This document shows, piece after piece, positions 8,346 to 17,725 of a stretch of 64,000 nucleotides of DNA. The notes under the pieces were generated by a model. It did no database searches. It was not told where the DNA came from and saw only the letters and a list, made by a program, of their open reading frames with translations. Where the stretch lies: NCBI RefSeq assembly GCF_900172275.1, contig NZ_FWFT01000006.1, forward strand, positions 62,001-126,000. Reading direction: 5' to 3'. The stretch is from Pseudooctadecabacter jejudonensis (lineage in GTDB: Bacteria; Pseudomonadota; Alphaproteobacteria; Rhodobacterales; Rhodobacteraceae). Within the stretch, counting starts at the first letter, position 1, and every line of letters starts with the position of its first letter. Both the position numbers and the translations under genes were made by a program.

Positions 8346-9127
8346 GACAGACGCCCGTTCAGATCAGACAAAAGATCATGGGCCGTAAGATCCGCGCGCA
8401 TGGGCGTGATCGATGTGTAGCCGTCGAGATTGGCGGTGACATCCGTCCCCGGCCCTGTGGCCACATCTTGCGGACCACCTTTGACCCACAGATACCGCCG
8501 CCCATTGGGGGCTGTTGTGGGGGTCATGCCAAATCGGGTGTCACGTCGAAACCCTTGGGCGGCGACCTTGTGGCCTTTGACGTCCGCCGCGGGGATGGGC
8601 GGGAAATTGACATTGTAAAACACGCGGTAGTCGCCTTCGGTCCAGATGCCGTGATCGAGCAGCGCGCGGACGGTGGCCGCACCGTGGACTGCCGCGGCGT
8701 CAAACGGATCAGCGAGATCGCGATTGGCGGGGCCGAAAAACTGGCTCAGAGCGATGCCCGGAACGCCTTGCAAGGCGGCCTCCATCACGGCGCCGATGGT
8801 GCCGGAATAGAGCGTGTTGTCCGCTGCGTTGTTGCCGCGGTTCACGCCTGAGAGCACCAGATCGGGCGGGCTGTCCTGCATCACATCGTAGAGTGCTGCC
8901 AGAACGCAATCGGCGGGGTTGCCGTCCACGGCATATCGGCGGTCCTCAAGCTTGGAGATCAGTGTGGGGTGTGCGTAGTTGATGCAGTGACCGACGCCCG
9001 ATTTTTCAAACGCAGGGGCGACGGTCCAGACCTCTCCGCCGGGGCCCGCGATCTTCTGCGCGATTGCCGTGAGCGTGGCCAGCCCAGGGGCCGTGATGCC
9101 GTCGTCATTGGTGATCAGAATGCGCAT
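8342..9127 (-). CDS. surE: 5'/3'-nucleotidase SurE
   Basis: A 261-residue metal-dependent nucleotidase that removes phosphate from nucleoside monophosphates. [10 protein letters not shown] opens the protein with Asn7, Asp8 and Asp9, the metal ligands; the SG(V)[15 protein letters not shown] segment near residues 92-108 is the family signature. It is the first gene of surE-pcm-lytM. The gene normally found in front of it in relatives, serS, is instead 33 kb away at 42.4-43.7 kb (synteny stated from memory). Confidence 0.96.
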   Translation of the reverse strand: MRILITNDDGITAPGLATLTAIAQKIAGPGGEVWTVAPAFEKSGVGHCINYAHPTLISKLEDRRYAVDGNPADCVLAALYDVMQDSPPDLVLSGVNRGNNAADNTLYSGTIGAVMEAALQGVPGIALSQFFGPANRDLADPFDAAAVHGAATVRALLDHGIWTEGDYRVFYNVNFPPIPAADVKGHKVAAQGFRRDTRFGMTPTTAPNGRRYLWVKGGPQDVATGPGTDVTANLDGYTSITPMRADLTAHDLLSDLNGRLS

Positions 9128-9281
9128 GATGGCCCCCTTTGCCTTCCCGTTTAGGTGAAGGGATCAGGGCGGGCAAGACAGCCGAAGGTGGCAAGGTGCC
9201 AGGCGTTGCACGAAAGACTCGTGCTGTGAGGCGGAGAGCTGCGGGCAGGGGCGCGCGTATGGCGGGCGGGCCCTCCGGGGG

Positions 9282-9303
9282 GAGTTTTTCGGGTCAGATG
9301 AAG
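9282..9303 (+). repeat. Dispersed repeat family A, copy 2
   Basis: GAGTTTTTCGGGTCAGATGA plus AG, preceded by the GC-rich GCCCTCCGGGGG block that resembles the head of the 47024 and 18874 repeats. It lies in the 219-nt gap between the surE start and the stop of the next minus-strand SDR gene. The rest of that gap shows no open frame of interest. Confidence 0.8.
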
Positions 9304-9346
9304 GAGGGGTGCCCCCTGCCTTTGGGACGGGGCGCGAGCAGGCGGT

Positions 9347-9997
9347 TTATGCGAGGATGTCTGCAAGCAGACGGGTCGCTTCGTCTTTGGGATCGGCCAG
9401 AGCGCTGCGATCTTCGCCGGGGTAAAAGCGCGCGCGGGTGGCTGTGGCCATGGGGGCAGGCGAGAGGATGCGGACCTTGGGGCCTGTTTTTTCCGTCTCT
9501 GCCGCCCAGGACTGCGCCAGGGCAGTTTGTGCGGCTTTCGTGGCCCCGTAGGAGCCAAAGAACGCAGCGCCATGGCGCGGGTCGTCAAAGAAGACCGCCT
9601 GACCGGTGGCCCCCAAGAGCGGGGCGACATAGGTGATCAGGCGCGATGTGGCGGTGATGTTGATGTCCGTGGATTTTGAGAAATCCTTGGCGTTGACGTG
9701 GCTTGCGGGTGTCAAAGGGGCCGCGTGGACGGCGGCATGCACCCAAAGGTCAAGCTTGCCCCAGCGGTCAAAGATGGACCGGCAGAGTTGCTGCATCGCG
9801 GGATCGACGGTGATGTCCATGGGGGCCAGTGTGGCCTCTCCGCCGGCGGCTTTGATACGGTCGTCAAGCTCCTCCAGCGCGCCGGTGGTGCGGCCCACGG
9901 CGATGATGTGGTGGGTTGCGGCCAGCTGTTCGGCCAGCGCGGCACCAAGGCCCCGAGAAGCGCCGGTGATCAGAGCGGTTTTTGCGTGCGTAGTCAT
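9347..9997 (-). CDS. SDR-family oxidoreductase
   Basis: A 216-residue short-chain dehydrogenase. The NAD(P) loop ITGASRGLGAAL is at 10-21, with Arg36 after the second strand (VGRTTG) suggesting NADP(H). The catalytic YGATK gives Tyr150 and Lys154. The NAG motif reads HAA and no Ser occupies the usual place about 12-13 residues before Tyr150 (FFDDPRHG), so substrate chemistry may differ from FabG. Substrate unknown. The gene stands alone between purF's small neighbour and surE. Confidence 0.85.
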   Translation of the reverse strand: MTTHAKTALITGASRGLGAALAEQLAATHHIIAVGRTTGALEELDDRIKAAGGEATLAPMDITVDPAMQQLCRSIFDRWGKLDLWVHAAVHAAPLTPASHVNAKDFSKSTDINITATSRLITYVAPLLGATGQAVFFDDPRHGAAFFGSYGATKAAQTALAQSWAAETEKTGPKVRILSPAPMATATRARFYPGEDRSALADPKDEATRLLADILA

Positions 9998-10047
9998 GGC
10001 GCGTCTTTAGGCCGGGCGGGCGGGTTTGGCAATGTCAGCCGATAATG

Positions 10048-10326
10048 TCAGCTGATGACGAGCCGGTGCAGGGTGTCGCCCTCCGCGACCATGGCCCAGC
10101 CGTCGCCTGTGCCCATGAGGGTGAGGCCATCCGACGGGTGATCCTGATCCAGCATGATGTTGGTGCCGTTTTTGCGGACCAGCGCGCGGGCCCCGTTGGC
10201 GGAGGTGTAGATGCCCAGCAGCGTAAGCGGGCGGTTGAGGGTGCTGGCCGGAATGGTGGCCGCCTGCGCGGTGAGGGTATTTGTCGATGCCATGTCTGGA
10301 CCTGTCGTTGCGGGTTCGACAGGCAT
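10048..10326 (-). CDS. Small protein with PilP/GspC-like C-terminal motif
   Basis: A 92-residue protein. The N-terminal 30 residues are Ala/Thr-rich; from about residue 33 the pattern LTLLGIYTSANGARALVRKNGTNIMLDQDHPSDGL resembles, loosely, the beta-rich homology region of PilP and GspC proteins (LLGVF...RRALVR...GD). Neither possible start (10326, or Met12 at 10293) has a convincing ribosome site. It lies downstream of purF on the same strand with a 90-bp gap. No other pilus or secretion gene is near, so I give no function. Confidence 0.6.
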   Translation of the reverse strand: MPVEPATTGPDMASTNTLTAQAATIPASTLNRPLTLLGIYTSANGARALVRKNGTNIMLDQDHPSDGLTLMGTGDGWAMVAEGDTLHRLVIS

Positions 10327-10415
10327 TTATGTGCGGCGGATCAGCCCGTGTAGGGGCGACGTGGCGTTCGGCGGTGGGCGGGCGAAAACTTGCCCATGTG
10401 GGCGGCGGTCAGGTG

Positions 10416-11897
10416 TTATTCGGCGGCTGTTTTCATCTCAAAACCTTGTTCCAGCATATCCGCCGGTTTGACAGGGTATTCGCCGCTAAAGCAGGCGTCG
10501 CAGTATTTGGGGGCGCTGGCATCGCGGCCCTTGGCCTCGCCCACGGCGCGGTAGAGACCGTTCAGAGAGATGAATTTCAGGCTGTCGACGCCAAGATGGT
10601 CGCGCATTTCATCTTCTGACATCGTCGCCGCCAGCAGTTTTTCGCGTTGGGGCGTGTCGACGCCGTAAAAGCAGGGCCAGGCGGTGGGCGGGGAGGCGAT
10701 GCGGAAGTGCACCTCGGCCGCACCGGCATCGAGGATCATGTCCTTGATTTTGCGCGAGGTGGTGCCGCGTACCACGCTGTCGTCCACCAGGATCACCCGT
10801 TTGCCTTCGATGAGCGCGCGGTTCACGTTCAGTTTCAGGCGGACGCCCATGTTGCGGATGGATTCCGTGGGTTCGATGAAGGTGCGGCCCATGTATTGGT
10901 TGCGGATGATGCCCATGGCGTAGGGAATGCCCGATTGCAGGGAATAGCCGATGGCGGCGGGGGTGCCGCTGTCGGGGACGGGGCAGACCAGATCGGCGTC
11001 CACGGGGTTTTCCTTGGCCAGTTCGCGGCCAATGTTTTCGCGGGTTTCATAGACGCTGCGCCCGCCGAGGATGCTGTCGGGGCGGCTGAAATAGACGTGT
11101 TCAAAGATGCAAAAGCGGGATTTGGCGGGGCGGAAGGGGTGGTTGGATTCCACGCCTTTTTCGGTGATCACCACCATCTCGCCCGGTTCAATCTCGCGGA
11201 TGAATTTGGCGTTGATGATGTCCAGGGCGCAGGTCTCGGACGCCAGCACCCAACCGTCGCCCAATTGGCCCAGCACAAGCGGGCGCACGCCCAGCGGGTC
11301 GCGGCAGCCGATCAGTTTGGTGCGGGTCATGGCGACGACAGAGAACGCGCCTTCGACCTTGCGCAGCGCCTCTTCCATGCGGTCAGGGATCGACCGGCCC
11401 ATGGAGCGTGCCATCAGGTGGATGATGCATTCGCTGTCTGAGGAGCTTTGGAAAATCGATCCGCGTTCGATCAGTTCGCGGCGCAGGGCCATGGCGTTGG
11501 TGATGTTGCCGTTGTGCGCAATAGCCGCCCCGCCCATGGAGAATTCGCCAAAGAAGGGTTGCACGTCGCGGATCTGTGTGGCGCCCTTCGATCCGGCGGT
11601 GGAATAGCGCACGTGGCCGATGCCAATGGGGCCGGGCACCGTCGCCAACGTGTCCTCGTCGGTGAAATTGTCGCGCACAAGGCCAAAACGTCGGGCGGAG
11701 TTGAAGCCCTGTTCGGGATCATGGGTGACGATGCCGCCTGCCTCTTGTCCGCGGTGCTGCAGCGCATGCAAGCCAAGGGCCACGACCGAGGCCGCATTGG
11801 CCACGCCCACGACGCCAAAGACCCCGCATTCTTCTTTTAATTTGTCGTCGTCGAAAGGATGGGCGGGGGGCATTTGGCGTTTCAGCACATTGGACAC
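10416..11897 (-). CDS. purF: Amidophosphoribosyltransferase
   Basis: A 493-residue enzyme for the first committed step of purine synthesis: PRPP plus glutamine gives phosphoribosylamine. The N-terminal nucleophile is Cys24 in EECGVFG, so residues 1-23 form a propeptide to be removed. The glutaminase half carries GIGHVRYSTAG, and the phosphoribosyltransferase loop is VILVDDSVVRGTTS. I take the GTG at 11897 as the start since GGAG lies nine bases upstream; an ATG at Met9 is the alternative. It is part of the radA-cvpA-purF string, although a small plus-strand gene intervenes here. Confidence 0.97.
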   Translation of the reverse strand: MSNVLKRQMPPAHPFDDDKLKEECGVFGVVGVANAASVVALGLHALQHRGQEAGGIVTHDPEQGFNSARRFGLVRDNFTDEDTLATVPGPIGIGHVRYSTAGSKGATQIRDVQPFFGEFSMGGAAIAHNGNITNAMALRRELIERGSIFQSSSDSECIIHLMARSMGRSIPDRMEEALRKVEGAFSVVAMTRTKLIGCRDPLGVRPLVLGQLGDGWVLASETCALDIINAKFIREIEPGEMVVITEKGVESNHPFRPAKSRFCIFEHVYFSRPDSILGGRSVYETRENIGRELAKENPVDADLVCPVPDSGTPAAIGYSLQSGIPYAMGIIRNQYMGRTFIEPTESIRNMGVRLKLNVNRALIEGKRVILVDDSVVRGTTSRKIKDMILDAGAAEVHFRIASPPTAWPCFYGVDTPQREKLLAATMSEDEMRDHLGVDSLKFISLNGLYRAVGEAKGRDASAPKYCDACFSGEYPVKPADMLEQGFEMKTAAE

Positions 11898-12059
11898 GTT
11901 GGGCAGCTCCGGTTGCAGGGTGACGTGTTGGGGGCGTCTTAACCCCTTGTTACGATTCTGTCACGGGCTCAGATCGTTCAATTCGCGCTATGCAGTTTGA
12001 CGGGACCTCGTCTAAGGTTGGGCAAAGATGACGGGCACACAATACGGGGACAATACACT

Positions 12060-12503
12060 ATGATCGGATGGCTTGCTGCGGCTGCAATGGTGGCCAGTTT
12101 TTTCCTGCCTTGGGTGTCGCTGTTCGGGACCGATCTGGGGCCTATTGATTTCGCGAATGGCGACGCGCCCGACATCGGGGGATATCCTTGGCGGCTGTAT
12201 GTGTTGGCGGCCAGCTTCCCCTTTGCAGCCCTTGCGGTGGTCCTGGTCGTGATCCGGCGCAAGGCCGGTTTGGCGATGCTGATCGCCGGTGGCATCCCCG
12301 TAGGCCTCATCGCGGAGCCATTGATCCGCGCGGCCGCAGATTGGGGGGACGTTGCACAACAATTGCCTCAACCGACGGTGGGGGATGGCGCACAGGTTTG
12401 GGACACCGTGCGTGAATTTATCGGGTTGGGCCTGCCGATTTATGTGGTGGCGGCTTTATTGTTGTTCGTGATCGGGCTGACCCGAACGCTGCGCGGCACC
12501 TAA
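12060..12503 (+). CDS. Four-helix membrane protein, unknown
   Basis: A 147-residue integral membrane protein with hydrophobic segments at about 1-20, 46-66, 72-88 and 122-142. No recognised family. The ATG at 12060 is preceded by GGGGA. It is inserted in the plus orientation between cvpA and purF, which are otherwise adjacent on the minus strand in many genomes, and it ends only 4 bp from the cvpA stop (convergent). Its promoter would lie in the 160-bp gap shared with purF. Confidence 0.75.
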   Translation: MIGWLAAAAMVASFFLPWVSLFGTDLGPIDFANGDAPDIGGYPWRLYVLAASFPFAALAVVLVVIRRKAGLAMLIAGGIPVGLIAEPLIRAAADWGDVAQQLPQPTVGDGAQVWDTVREFIGLGLPIYVVAALLLFVIGLTRTLRGT

Positions 12504-12506
12504 AAG

Positions 12507-13070
12507 TTACTGGGCAGGGGCGGCGCAGCTGCCGACAAGCTGTTCGTACTGGGTGGTGATCCAGCCCAATGCGGCCTCTGGGTCCTGGTTTTCAACCGAA
12601 CCTGTCAAGTTGGAGAACACGGCAATCGCGCGGGAGTTTTCGATCATTTCGATGCTCTGCGCTTCGAGAACCGTTTGGTACACAAAGAAGGCGACTGCGA
12701 CCAAAAGGATGCCGCGCAGCGCCCCGAACAAGAACCCCAGCCCTTGATCCAGCCCCCCCAGCACGGACCGCTGAACGAGGGACGAAAACAGCGGGGTAAA
12801 GATTGATGCAATCACCAAAACCACGGCAAACACGGCTGCAAAGGCCGCGATGATGCTCAGTTCACAGCTGTCGCCGATAAACCCGCCGATCACGGGGATT
12901 TGGCGCACAAGAGGCGTGACCTGGTCGGCAAAGATGAAAGCCACAAGTGTGGCGATGATCCAGCCTGCGATGGCCAGCGTTTCACGCACCAAACCGCGGC
13001 TGTAGGCCAAAAGCGCGGACATCACGATGACAAGGGCAACAATGCCGTCGATAAGGGTGAAATCCGCCAT
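12507..13070 (-). CDS. cvpA: CvpA family membrane protein
   Basis: A 187-residue, four-helix inner-membrane protein of the CvpA (colicin V production) family. The start at MADFTLIDGIVALVIV is typical; a longer reading from 13103 adds an unconserved MMHPEG extension. The family pattern RGLVRETLAIAGW occurs at about 26-38. Role in E. coli concerns envelope and bile-salt tolerance; exact activity is unknown. It is 40 bp downstream of radA and probably in one transcript with it. Confidence 0.9.
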   Translation of the reverse strand: MADFTLIDGIVALVIVMSALLAYSRGLVRETLAIAGWIIATLVAFIFADQVTPLVRQIPVIGGFIGDSCELSIIAAFAAVFAVVLVIASIFTPLFSSLVQRSVLGGLDQGLGFLFGALRGILLVAVAFFVYQTVLEAQSIEMIENSRAIAVFSNLTGSVENQDPEAALGWITTQYEQLVGSCAAPAQ

Positions 13071-13109
13071 GATCTGTCCGTTCTGCCCCTCGGGGTGCAT
13101 CAAAAAGGG

Positions 13110-14477
13110 CTATCTGGCCCCGAAAACCTGTTCCACGAAGGCAAGCAGACCTGGCATTTCGCGCAAGGTGACGCCCCCGTCTCCCCCGCGTTTTGTCCGC
13201 ACTGGGGTGATGGCGGACGTAAAACCAAGTTTTGACGCTTCTTTCAACCGATTTTCGGTCTGGGGGGCCGGACGCAGCCCGCCGCTGAGGCTGATTTCGC
13301 CGAAAATGACGCTTTCTTTGGGCAAGGCCGCGTCCTCGCGGGCGGAAATCAGCGCGGCGGCCACGGCCAGATCGGCGGCCGGTTCGCTGACCCGCAGCCC
13401 GCCCGCCACGTTGAGGTAGACGTCAAGGCCGGTGAACGGCACGCCGGCACGGGATTCCAACACGGCCAAGATCATCGCCAGACGAGAGCCATCCCAGCCC
13501 ACCACCGTGCGGCGCGGCTGGCTGTGGGGCGAGGGCGAGACAAGCGCCTGAAATTCGCACAACATGGGACGCGAGCCTTCGATCCCCGCAAAGACCACCG
13601 ACCCCGGCGCGGGATCACCGCGTTCGGACAAAAACAACGCGGACGGGTTTTTGACCTCCGCCAGGCCCTTTCCTGTCATTTCAAACACGCCGATCTCATC
13701 TGCGGGGCCAAAGCGGTTTTTGACGGCGCGCAGGATGCGGAACTGGTGGCCCCGTTCGCCTTCGAAATACAGGACCGTGTCGACCATGTGTTCGACCACG
13801 CGCGGGCCCGCAATGGCGCCTTCCTTGGTGACGTGACCCACCATGACGATGGCGATGCCGCGGGATTTGGCAAACGTCGTGAGCTCATGCGCGGCGGAGC
13901 GGACCTGGGAGACGGAGCCGGGGGCGGCCTCAACCGTGTCGAGCCACATGGTCTGGATGGAATCGATGATGACAAAATCGGGCTGTTCGGCCTCAAGCGT
14001 GGTGAGGATGTCACGCAGGTTCGTTTCCGAGGCCAGTTTGACGGGGCTTTCGGTGAGGCCAAGACGACGGGCGCGCATCTGAACCTGAGAGGCTGATTCC
14101 TCACCCGAGATATAGATGACCTTGAGGCCATTGCGGGCAAAGCGGGCGGCCGCTTGCAACAAGAGCGTGGACTTGCCGATGCCCGGATCGCCGCCCACCA
14201 GCAGGGCGGAGGCCTTGACGAGGCCGCCGCCCAAGGTGCGGTCCAACTCATCCACGCCAGACAGCGTGCGGGGCGGTTCTTGTTCTTCGGTGGCCAGATC
14301 GGTGAGGGGGATGGCTTTGCCGCGCACGCCGCCCATGGCCTTTTTGGATTTGGGGCCGGAGGAGAGCGGTTTGACCTCCTCAATGGTGTTCCATTCGCCG
14401 CAGGTGTCGCAGCGGCCCGACCATTTGGTGGTGGCGGCGTTGCATTTGGAACAGATGAAGGTGGGGTCTTTGGCCAT
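13110..14477 (-). CDS. radA: DNA repair protein RadA (Sms)
   Basis: A 455-residue branch-migration helicase that extends recombination intermediates. A four-Cys zinc finger (Cys9, Cys12, Cys23, Cys26) is followed by the RecA-like core with Walker A GGDPGIGKS at 95-103, the RadA-specific KNRFG motif near residue 250, and a C-terminal Lon-protease-like domain (from about 330: SRAGVPFTGLDVYLNVAGG). Length is normal for the family. It is the head of radA-cvpA. Confidence 0.97.
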   Translation of the reverse strand: MAKDPTFICSKCNAATTKWSGRCDTCGEWNTIEEVKPLSSGPKSKKAMGGVRGKAIPLTDLATEEQEPPRTLSGVDELDRTLGGGLVKASALLVGGDPGIGKSTLLLQAAARFARNGLKVIYISGEESASQVQMRARRLGLTESPVKLASETNLRDILTTLEAEQPDFVIIDSIQTMWLDTVEAAPGSVSQVRSAAHELTTFAKSRGIAIVMVGHVTKEGAIAGPRVVEHMVDTVLYFEGERGHQFRILRAVKNRFGPADEIGVFEMTGKGLAEVKNPSALFLSERGDPAPGSVVFAGIEGSRPMLCEFQALVSPSPHSQPRRTVVGWDGSRLAMILAVLESRAGVPFTGLDVYLNVAGGLRVSEPAADLAVAAALISAREDAALPKESVIFGEISLSGGLRPAPQTENRLKEASKLGFTSAITPVRTKRGGDGGVTLREMPGLLAFVEQVFGAR

Positions 14478-14542
14478 GTTCTTGTTTTGTTTTATTTATG
14501 TCTTGCGTGCAAGACGTTTGTACGGCTCGATCTTTGGGGGGT

Positions 14543-14564
14543 GCTAAAATTCCGGAATTTTAGC
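14543..14564. terminator. Palindromic 3'-end element, copy 2
   Basis: Core TAAAATTCCGGAATTTTA flanked by GC and GC arms (22-nt perfect palindrome). The stop codon of the minus-strand pqiA-like gene (14560-14562) lies inside the right arm. Probably terminates that gene, and could protect radA from read-through. Confidence 0.7.
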
Positions 14565-15039
14565 GGCCTGTTTCAGACGGTGCGCCGTGAGTTTTTCTGG
14601 TCAGATGAAGACGGGCGGTCAGGATGGAGACGGCGATGGAGGCCAGCACGCAGAAGGTGAACAGATAGAGGCCCCAGCCCCCTTCGACCGTGACGCGGCC
14701 CGCGCCTTTGACCACCACAACATAAAGCGCGATCAGGAAAATATCGGCCATGGCCAGTTTGCCCAGATAGCCCAGCACGGGCAGGGTGCTGGGTTTCAAC
14801 AGATCAAAATGCACAAGCGCCAGCCCAATGGTTTTAAGGTAGGGCGCGAAGATGGCGAAGGCGGTGACGATGAGGGCCAGAACCACATCCGAGCCCCAGA
14901 GGCTTTGCAGGCCTGATATGACGCTGATTTCGTCCATTCCGAAGATCGGCAGAAGGGCCGCGCGCAACAGGGGCGCGAACCAAGCGATGGGAAACAAGAT
15001 CAGCAATGTCAGATTGATGATGCGCAGGAATGTCAGCAT
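14560..15039 (-). CDS. Paraquat-inducible protein A family
   Basis: A 159-residue membrane protein of the PqiA type with four hydrophobic segments (about 5-25, 45-65, 90-112, 125-145) and the hallmark PVLGYLGKLAMADIFLIALYVVVVK (Lys-Met/Ala-Asp pattern). Related proteins belong to lipid-transport (MCE) systems in the envelope, and mlaFE lie 1.9 kb upstream. I take Met at 15039 because AAGGG precedes it. The C-terminal tail from about residue 143 (LHLTRKTHGAPSETGR) is encoded by antisense repeat family A plus the palindrome, so the original end of the protein may have been replaced. Confidence 0.85.
   Translation of the reverse strand: MLTFLRIINLTLLILFPIAWFAPLLRAALLPIFGMDEISVISGLQSLWGSDVVLALIVTAFAIFAPYLKTIGLALVHFDLLKPSTLPVLGYLGKLAMADIFLIALYVVVVKGAGRVTVEGGWGLYLFTFCVLASIAVSILTARLHLTRKTHGAPSETGR
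14589..14610 (-). repeat. Dispersed repeat family A, copy 3, inside a coding region
   Basis: GAGTTTTTCTGGTCAGATGA plus AG on the plus strand, lying within the last 17 codons of the pqiA-like gene and translated from the opposite strand as HLTRKTH. Other copies lie between genes, so this one has become coding. Confidence 0.75.
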
Positions 15040-15128
15040 GGCCCTTATCCGTTTTGAGACACGATGCGGGGGATGACCGACCGAGGCAAGGGCGATTGGT
15101 GTAGACGCGCGCACAGTTTACGCGCGGT

Positions 15129-15893
15129 TTACTCGGCGGCTGGTTTTTGCGGCAGGGGGAGGATGTCGGCGCTTTGCTTGCCAAGGGTGTAGCCCAAGGC
15201 GGGCAGTGTTGCCTCCAGCTGTTCTTCCAGCTGGCTCAGCTGGCTGGCGACGACGCTTTCTTCCAGTTCCACCTGTTGGGACCATTTGCGGATGTCGCGC
15301 AGGGCGTGGTGGGCTTCGACGATCAGGGTTTGCTGGCGTTCTGCCTCTTCTTGACGTTGGCGCAGGAAGGTTTTGGCACGGGCGACCTTTTCGTCGTTGT
15401 AGATGTCGGCCAATTCCCTTGATTGCTGGGACATTTGGGCGGCCAGTTCAAGGATTTGCGGCTCTAGGCTGTCCAGATCGGGGTGGTCGCGCAGATAGGA
15501 CAGGCGTTCGCGCACGGCGTCGAATTCGCTGCTCATGGTGAAGACGCCGGCACGGTCGGCGGTGTGGCAGGTGTGATAGGCGCGGGCCACGTCTTCCATG
15601 GTGATGCGGAAATTGCGGTGGCTGCGTTCCAGCGACATGATGCGGCCTGCGCTGGGCATGAAGAAAAACAGCGACGCGAGGATGACCGTCACGACGATCT
15701 GCGTGATCATTCCTGCATTGGGCACGAACAGATCGCCAAAGGTGGCGGTAAACGTCAGCCACGGGGCGGCCCCCATCGCACACGCCAGAGTGTAGCCAAT
15801 CGCCGCCAGCCCCAAAACCAAGATAAAGGTCATGGACATGGAATGTAGGATACGGTGGCCCGTTGCCACCAAAGACCGATCAGACACTTGCAC
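15129..15893 (-). CDS. Membrane protein with long coiled coil, unknown
   Basis: A 254-residue protein. Two or three hydrophobic helices lie in the first 85 residues (MTFILVLGLAAIGYTLACAMG; TQIVVTVILASLFFFM), followed by a long alpha-helical, Gln/Glu-rich region (about 120-235) that looks like a coiled coil (QRQEEAERQQTLIVEAHHALRDI). I know no function. The start is a GTG preceded by a G-rich stretch; a second in-frame GTG two codons on is possible. It lies between the pqiA-like gene and mlaF on the same strand. Confidence 0.75.
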   Translation of the reverse strand: MQVSDRSLVATGHRILHSMSMTFILVLGLAAIGYTLACAMGAAPWLTFTATFGDLFVPNAGMITQIVVTVILASLFFFMPSAGRIMSLERSHRNFRITMEDVARAYHTCHTADRAGVFTMSSEFDAVRERLSYLRDHPDLDSLEPQILELAAQMSQQSRELADIYNDEKVARAKTFLRQRQEEAERQQTLIVEAHHALRDIRKWSQQVELEESVVASQLSQLEEQLEATLPALGYTLGKQSADILPLPQKPAAE

Positions 15894-16181
15894 CCCCAGG
15901 TTACTGATTAGATCGTTAACCCTAATCTAAGCAAAAAGTTGCCGATGCCTAAGGGGAAAAACGAAAATATCCCGTTTGCTGCAAGAATTGCTGTTCGTTT
16001 TCAGCAAGTTGTTGCTTTGCCGTCGCGGGGCTGAGAACAATCTGCTGTGCGGAGACGTCTTTGTTTCGCGGCATGCCTGGCCATATCTTGATGTGCTGAC
16101 GGGTATAGATTCGCAGATGAGGTGCGGGGGCAAAGATGTTGGGGTTGCCCCAGACACAGGCGCTGCGATTCGTGTTTAGGT
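15894..16181. other. Gene-poor gap with a small inverted repeat
   Basis: A 288-nt gap upstream of the coiled-coil protein and downstream of mlaF. It is AT-richer than its surroundings. GATTAG and CTAATC form an inverted pair at 15906-15927 just before the 15893 start, a possible operator. Short frames exist on both strands here but none has a ribosome site or family resemblance. Confidence 0.5.
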
Positions 16182-16928
16182 TTAGCGGATCGTTGCAATC
16201 GGGCCGTCGGCACGCCCATTTACAAATTGCACGACATGGGGGTCCAGGGCGTCGTTCAAGGTGCCAACGGGCCCTGTCCATTGAATTTTGCCGTCGTGCA
16301 GCATTGCCACATCATCTGCAATCGCGTGAACGGACGACATATCATGGGTGATGGTGATCGCGGTTACGCCAAGGTCGGTGACGATGTCGCGGATCAGGGT
16401 GTTGATGACGCCCGCCATGATCGGATCAAGGCCTGTCGTGGGTTCGTCAAAGAAGATGATATCGGGGTCGGCGGCAATGGCGCGGGCGAGGCCTACGCGT
16501 TTTTGCATGCCGCCAGACAGCTCAGCCGGAAACCTGTCGGCCACATCTTCCCCCAAGCCGACCTGTCGCAATTTGTCGATGGCCGTGGCCCGCGCCTGAT
16601 CGCGGGGCAGTTTGAGGCGCCCCCGCAGCAGCCTGAAGGCCACGTTTTGCCACACAGGCAGGCTGTCAAACAGGGCCGCGCCCTGAAACAACATGCCGAA
16701 CCGCGACAGGAACGCGTCGCGGTCGTGGCGCGTGGTGGCGCGCCCGCCCACAGTGATAGTACCGCGGTCGGGCTGGATCAGACCCAGCACCGATTTGATC
16801 AGCACGGATTTGCCGGTGCCGGAGCCCCCGATGACCACCATGGAGCGGCCTTGATCCACCGTCAGATCGACCCCTTTGAGGACATGGTTTGGCCCGAAGG
16901 ATTTATGGATGTTTTCAAAGGTGATCAT
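16182..16928 (-). CDS. mlaF: Phospholipid ABC transporter ATPase MlaF
   Basis: A 248-residue ABC ATPase of the MlaF/Ttg2A type, energising retrograde phospholipid transport between the membranes to keep outer-leaflet asymmetry. Walker A GGSGTGKSV is at about 34-42, the signature LSGGMQKRVGLARA at about 140-153, and Walker B DIIFFDEPTTGLDP at about 159-172, all diagnostic of the Mla subgroup. Its start overlaps the mlaE stop by 4 bp. No mlaD or mlaBC gene follows. Confidence 0.93.
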   Translation of the reverse strand: MITFENIHKSFGPNHVLKGVDLTVDQGRSMVVIGGSGTGKSVLIKSVLGLIQPDRGTITVGGRATTRHDRDAFLSRFGMLFQGAALFDSLPVWQNVAFRLLRGRLKLPRDQARATAIDKLRQVGLGEDVADRFPAELSGGMQKRVGLARAIAADPDIIFFDEPTTGLDPIMAGVINTLIRDIVTDLGVTAITITHDMSSVHAIADDVAMLHDGKIQWTGPVGTLNDALDPHVVQFVNGRADGPIATIR

Positions 16929-17725
16929 AGGGAAAAGAAGGCCTCCGTCAGGAGGAAGTTCGCGCCCAGGATCAGAACGGCAGCGGCCACGACGGCGGAT
17001 TTGGTGGCGCGCCCCACGCCCATGGCCCCGCGCGAGGACGTCATGCCGAAATAGCAGCCCATAAGGGCGGCGATGAAGCCGAAGGCGGCCCCTTTCACGA
17101 GGGAGGAGACGATATCAAGCGGTTCGATGAACTGCGCCGTGTTTTGCAGGTAGGCGGCGGCGTTGAACTCCAGCCGCCCGGTGGCCACGATATAGCCGCC
17201 GAGGATGCCGATGATGTCGCCCACAGCCACAAGGGCGGGCATCACGAGCGTTGCGGCCAGCACGCGCGGCACGGTGAGGTATTTCATGGGATCGGTGGAC
17301 AGGGTGACCAGCGCGTCGATCTGCTCTGTCACTTTCATGGTGGCGATTTCAGCGGCGATCGAAGACGTCACGCGGGCCGCGATCATCAGCCCCACCAGGA
17401 CAGGGCCCAATTCGCGCACCATGCCGATGGCCACGATTTGGGGCACCACGGCTTCGGCTGAAAACCGTGCGCCGCCTGCGTAGATCTGCAAGGCCAGCGC
17501 GCCGCCGGTGAACAGCGCGGTCAGGCCGACGACGGGGAGGGAAAAGAACCCGATTTGGACGAGCGCCGTGGCGAATTCGCGGGCGTAGAAGGGGGGGCGC
17601 ACGAGGTGGGACACCGTGGCGGCTGTGAACAGCGTAACCCGTCCGATTGCGGCCAAAAGGGCCAGGGTCGCCGCCCCCAAGGCGGCCAGACCCGCGGCAG
17701 CCAGTCCAACGGCCCCCCGCGTCAT
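16925..17725 (-). CDS. mlaE: Phospholipid ABC transporter permease MlaE
   Basis: A 266-residue permease with five or six membrane helices. The MlaE signature [35 protein letters not shown] is present near 120-155 (the EQIDAL coupling helix contacts MlaF). It sits between alr and mlaF with ATGA overlaps on both sides, so alr, mlaE and mlaF form one tightly coupled operon on the minus strand. The substrate-binding MlaD must be encoded elsewhere. Confidence 0.93.
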   Translation of the reverse strand: MTRGAVGLAAAGLAALGAATLALLAAIGRVTLFTAATVSHLVRPPFYAREFATALVQIGFFSLPVVGLTALFTGGALALQIYAGGARFSAEAVVPQIVAIGMVRELGPVLVGLMIAARVTSSIAAEIATMKVTEQIDALVTLSTDPMKYLTVPRVLAATLVMPALVAVGDIIGILGGYIVATGRLEFNAAAYLQNTAQFIEPLDIVSSLVKGAAFGFIAALMGCYFGMTSSRGAMGVGRATKSAVVAAAVLILGANFLLTEAFFSL

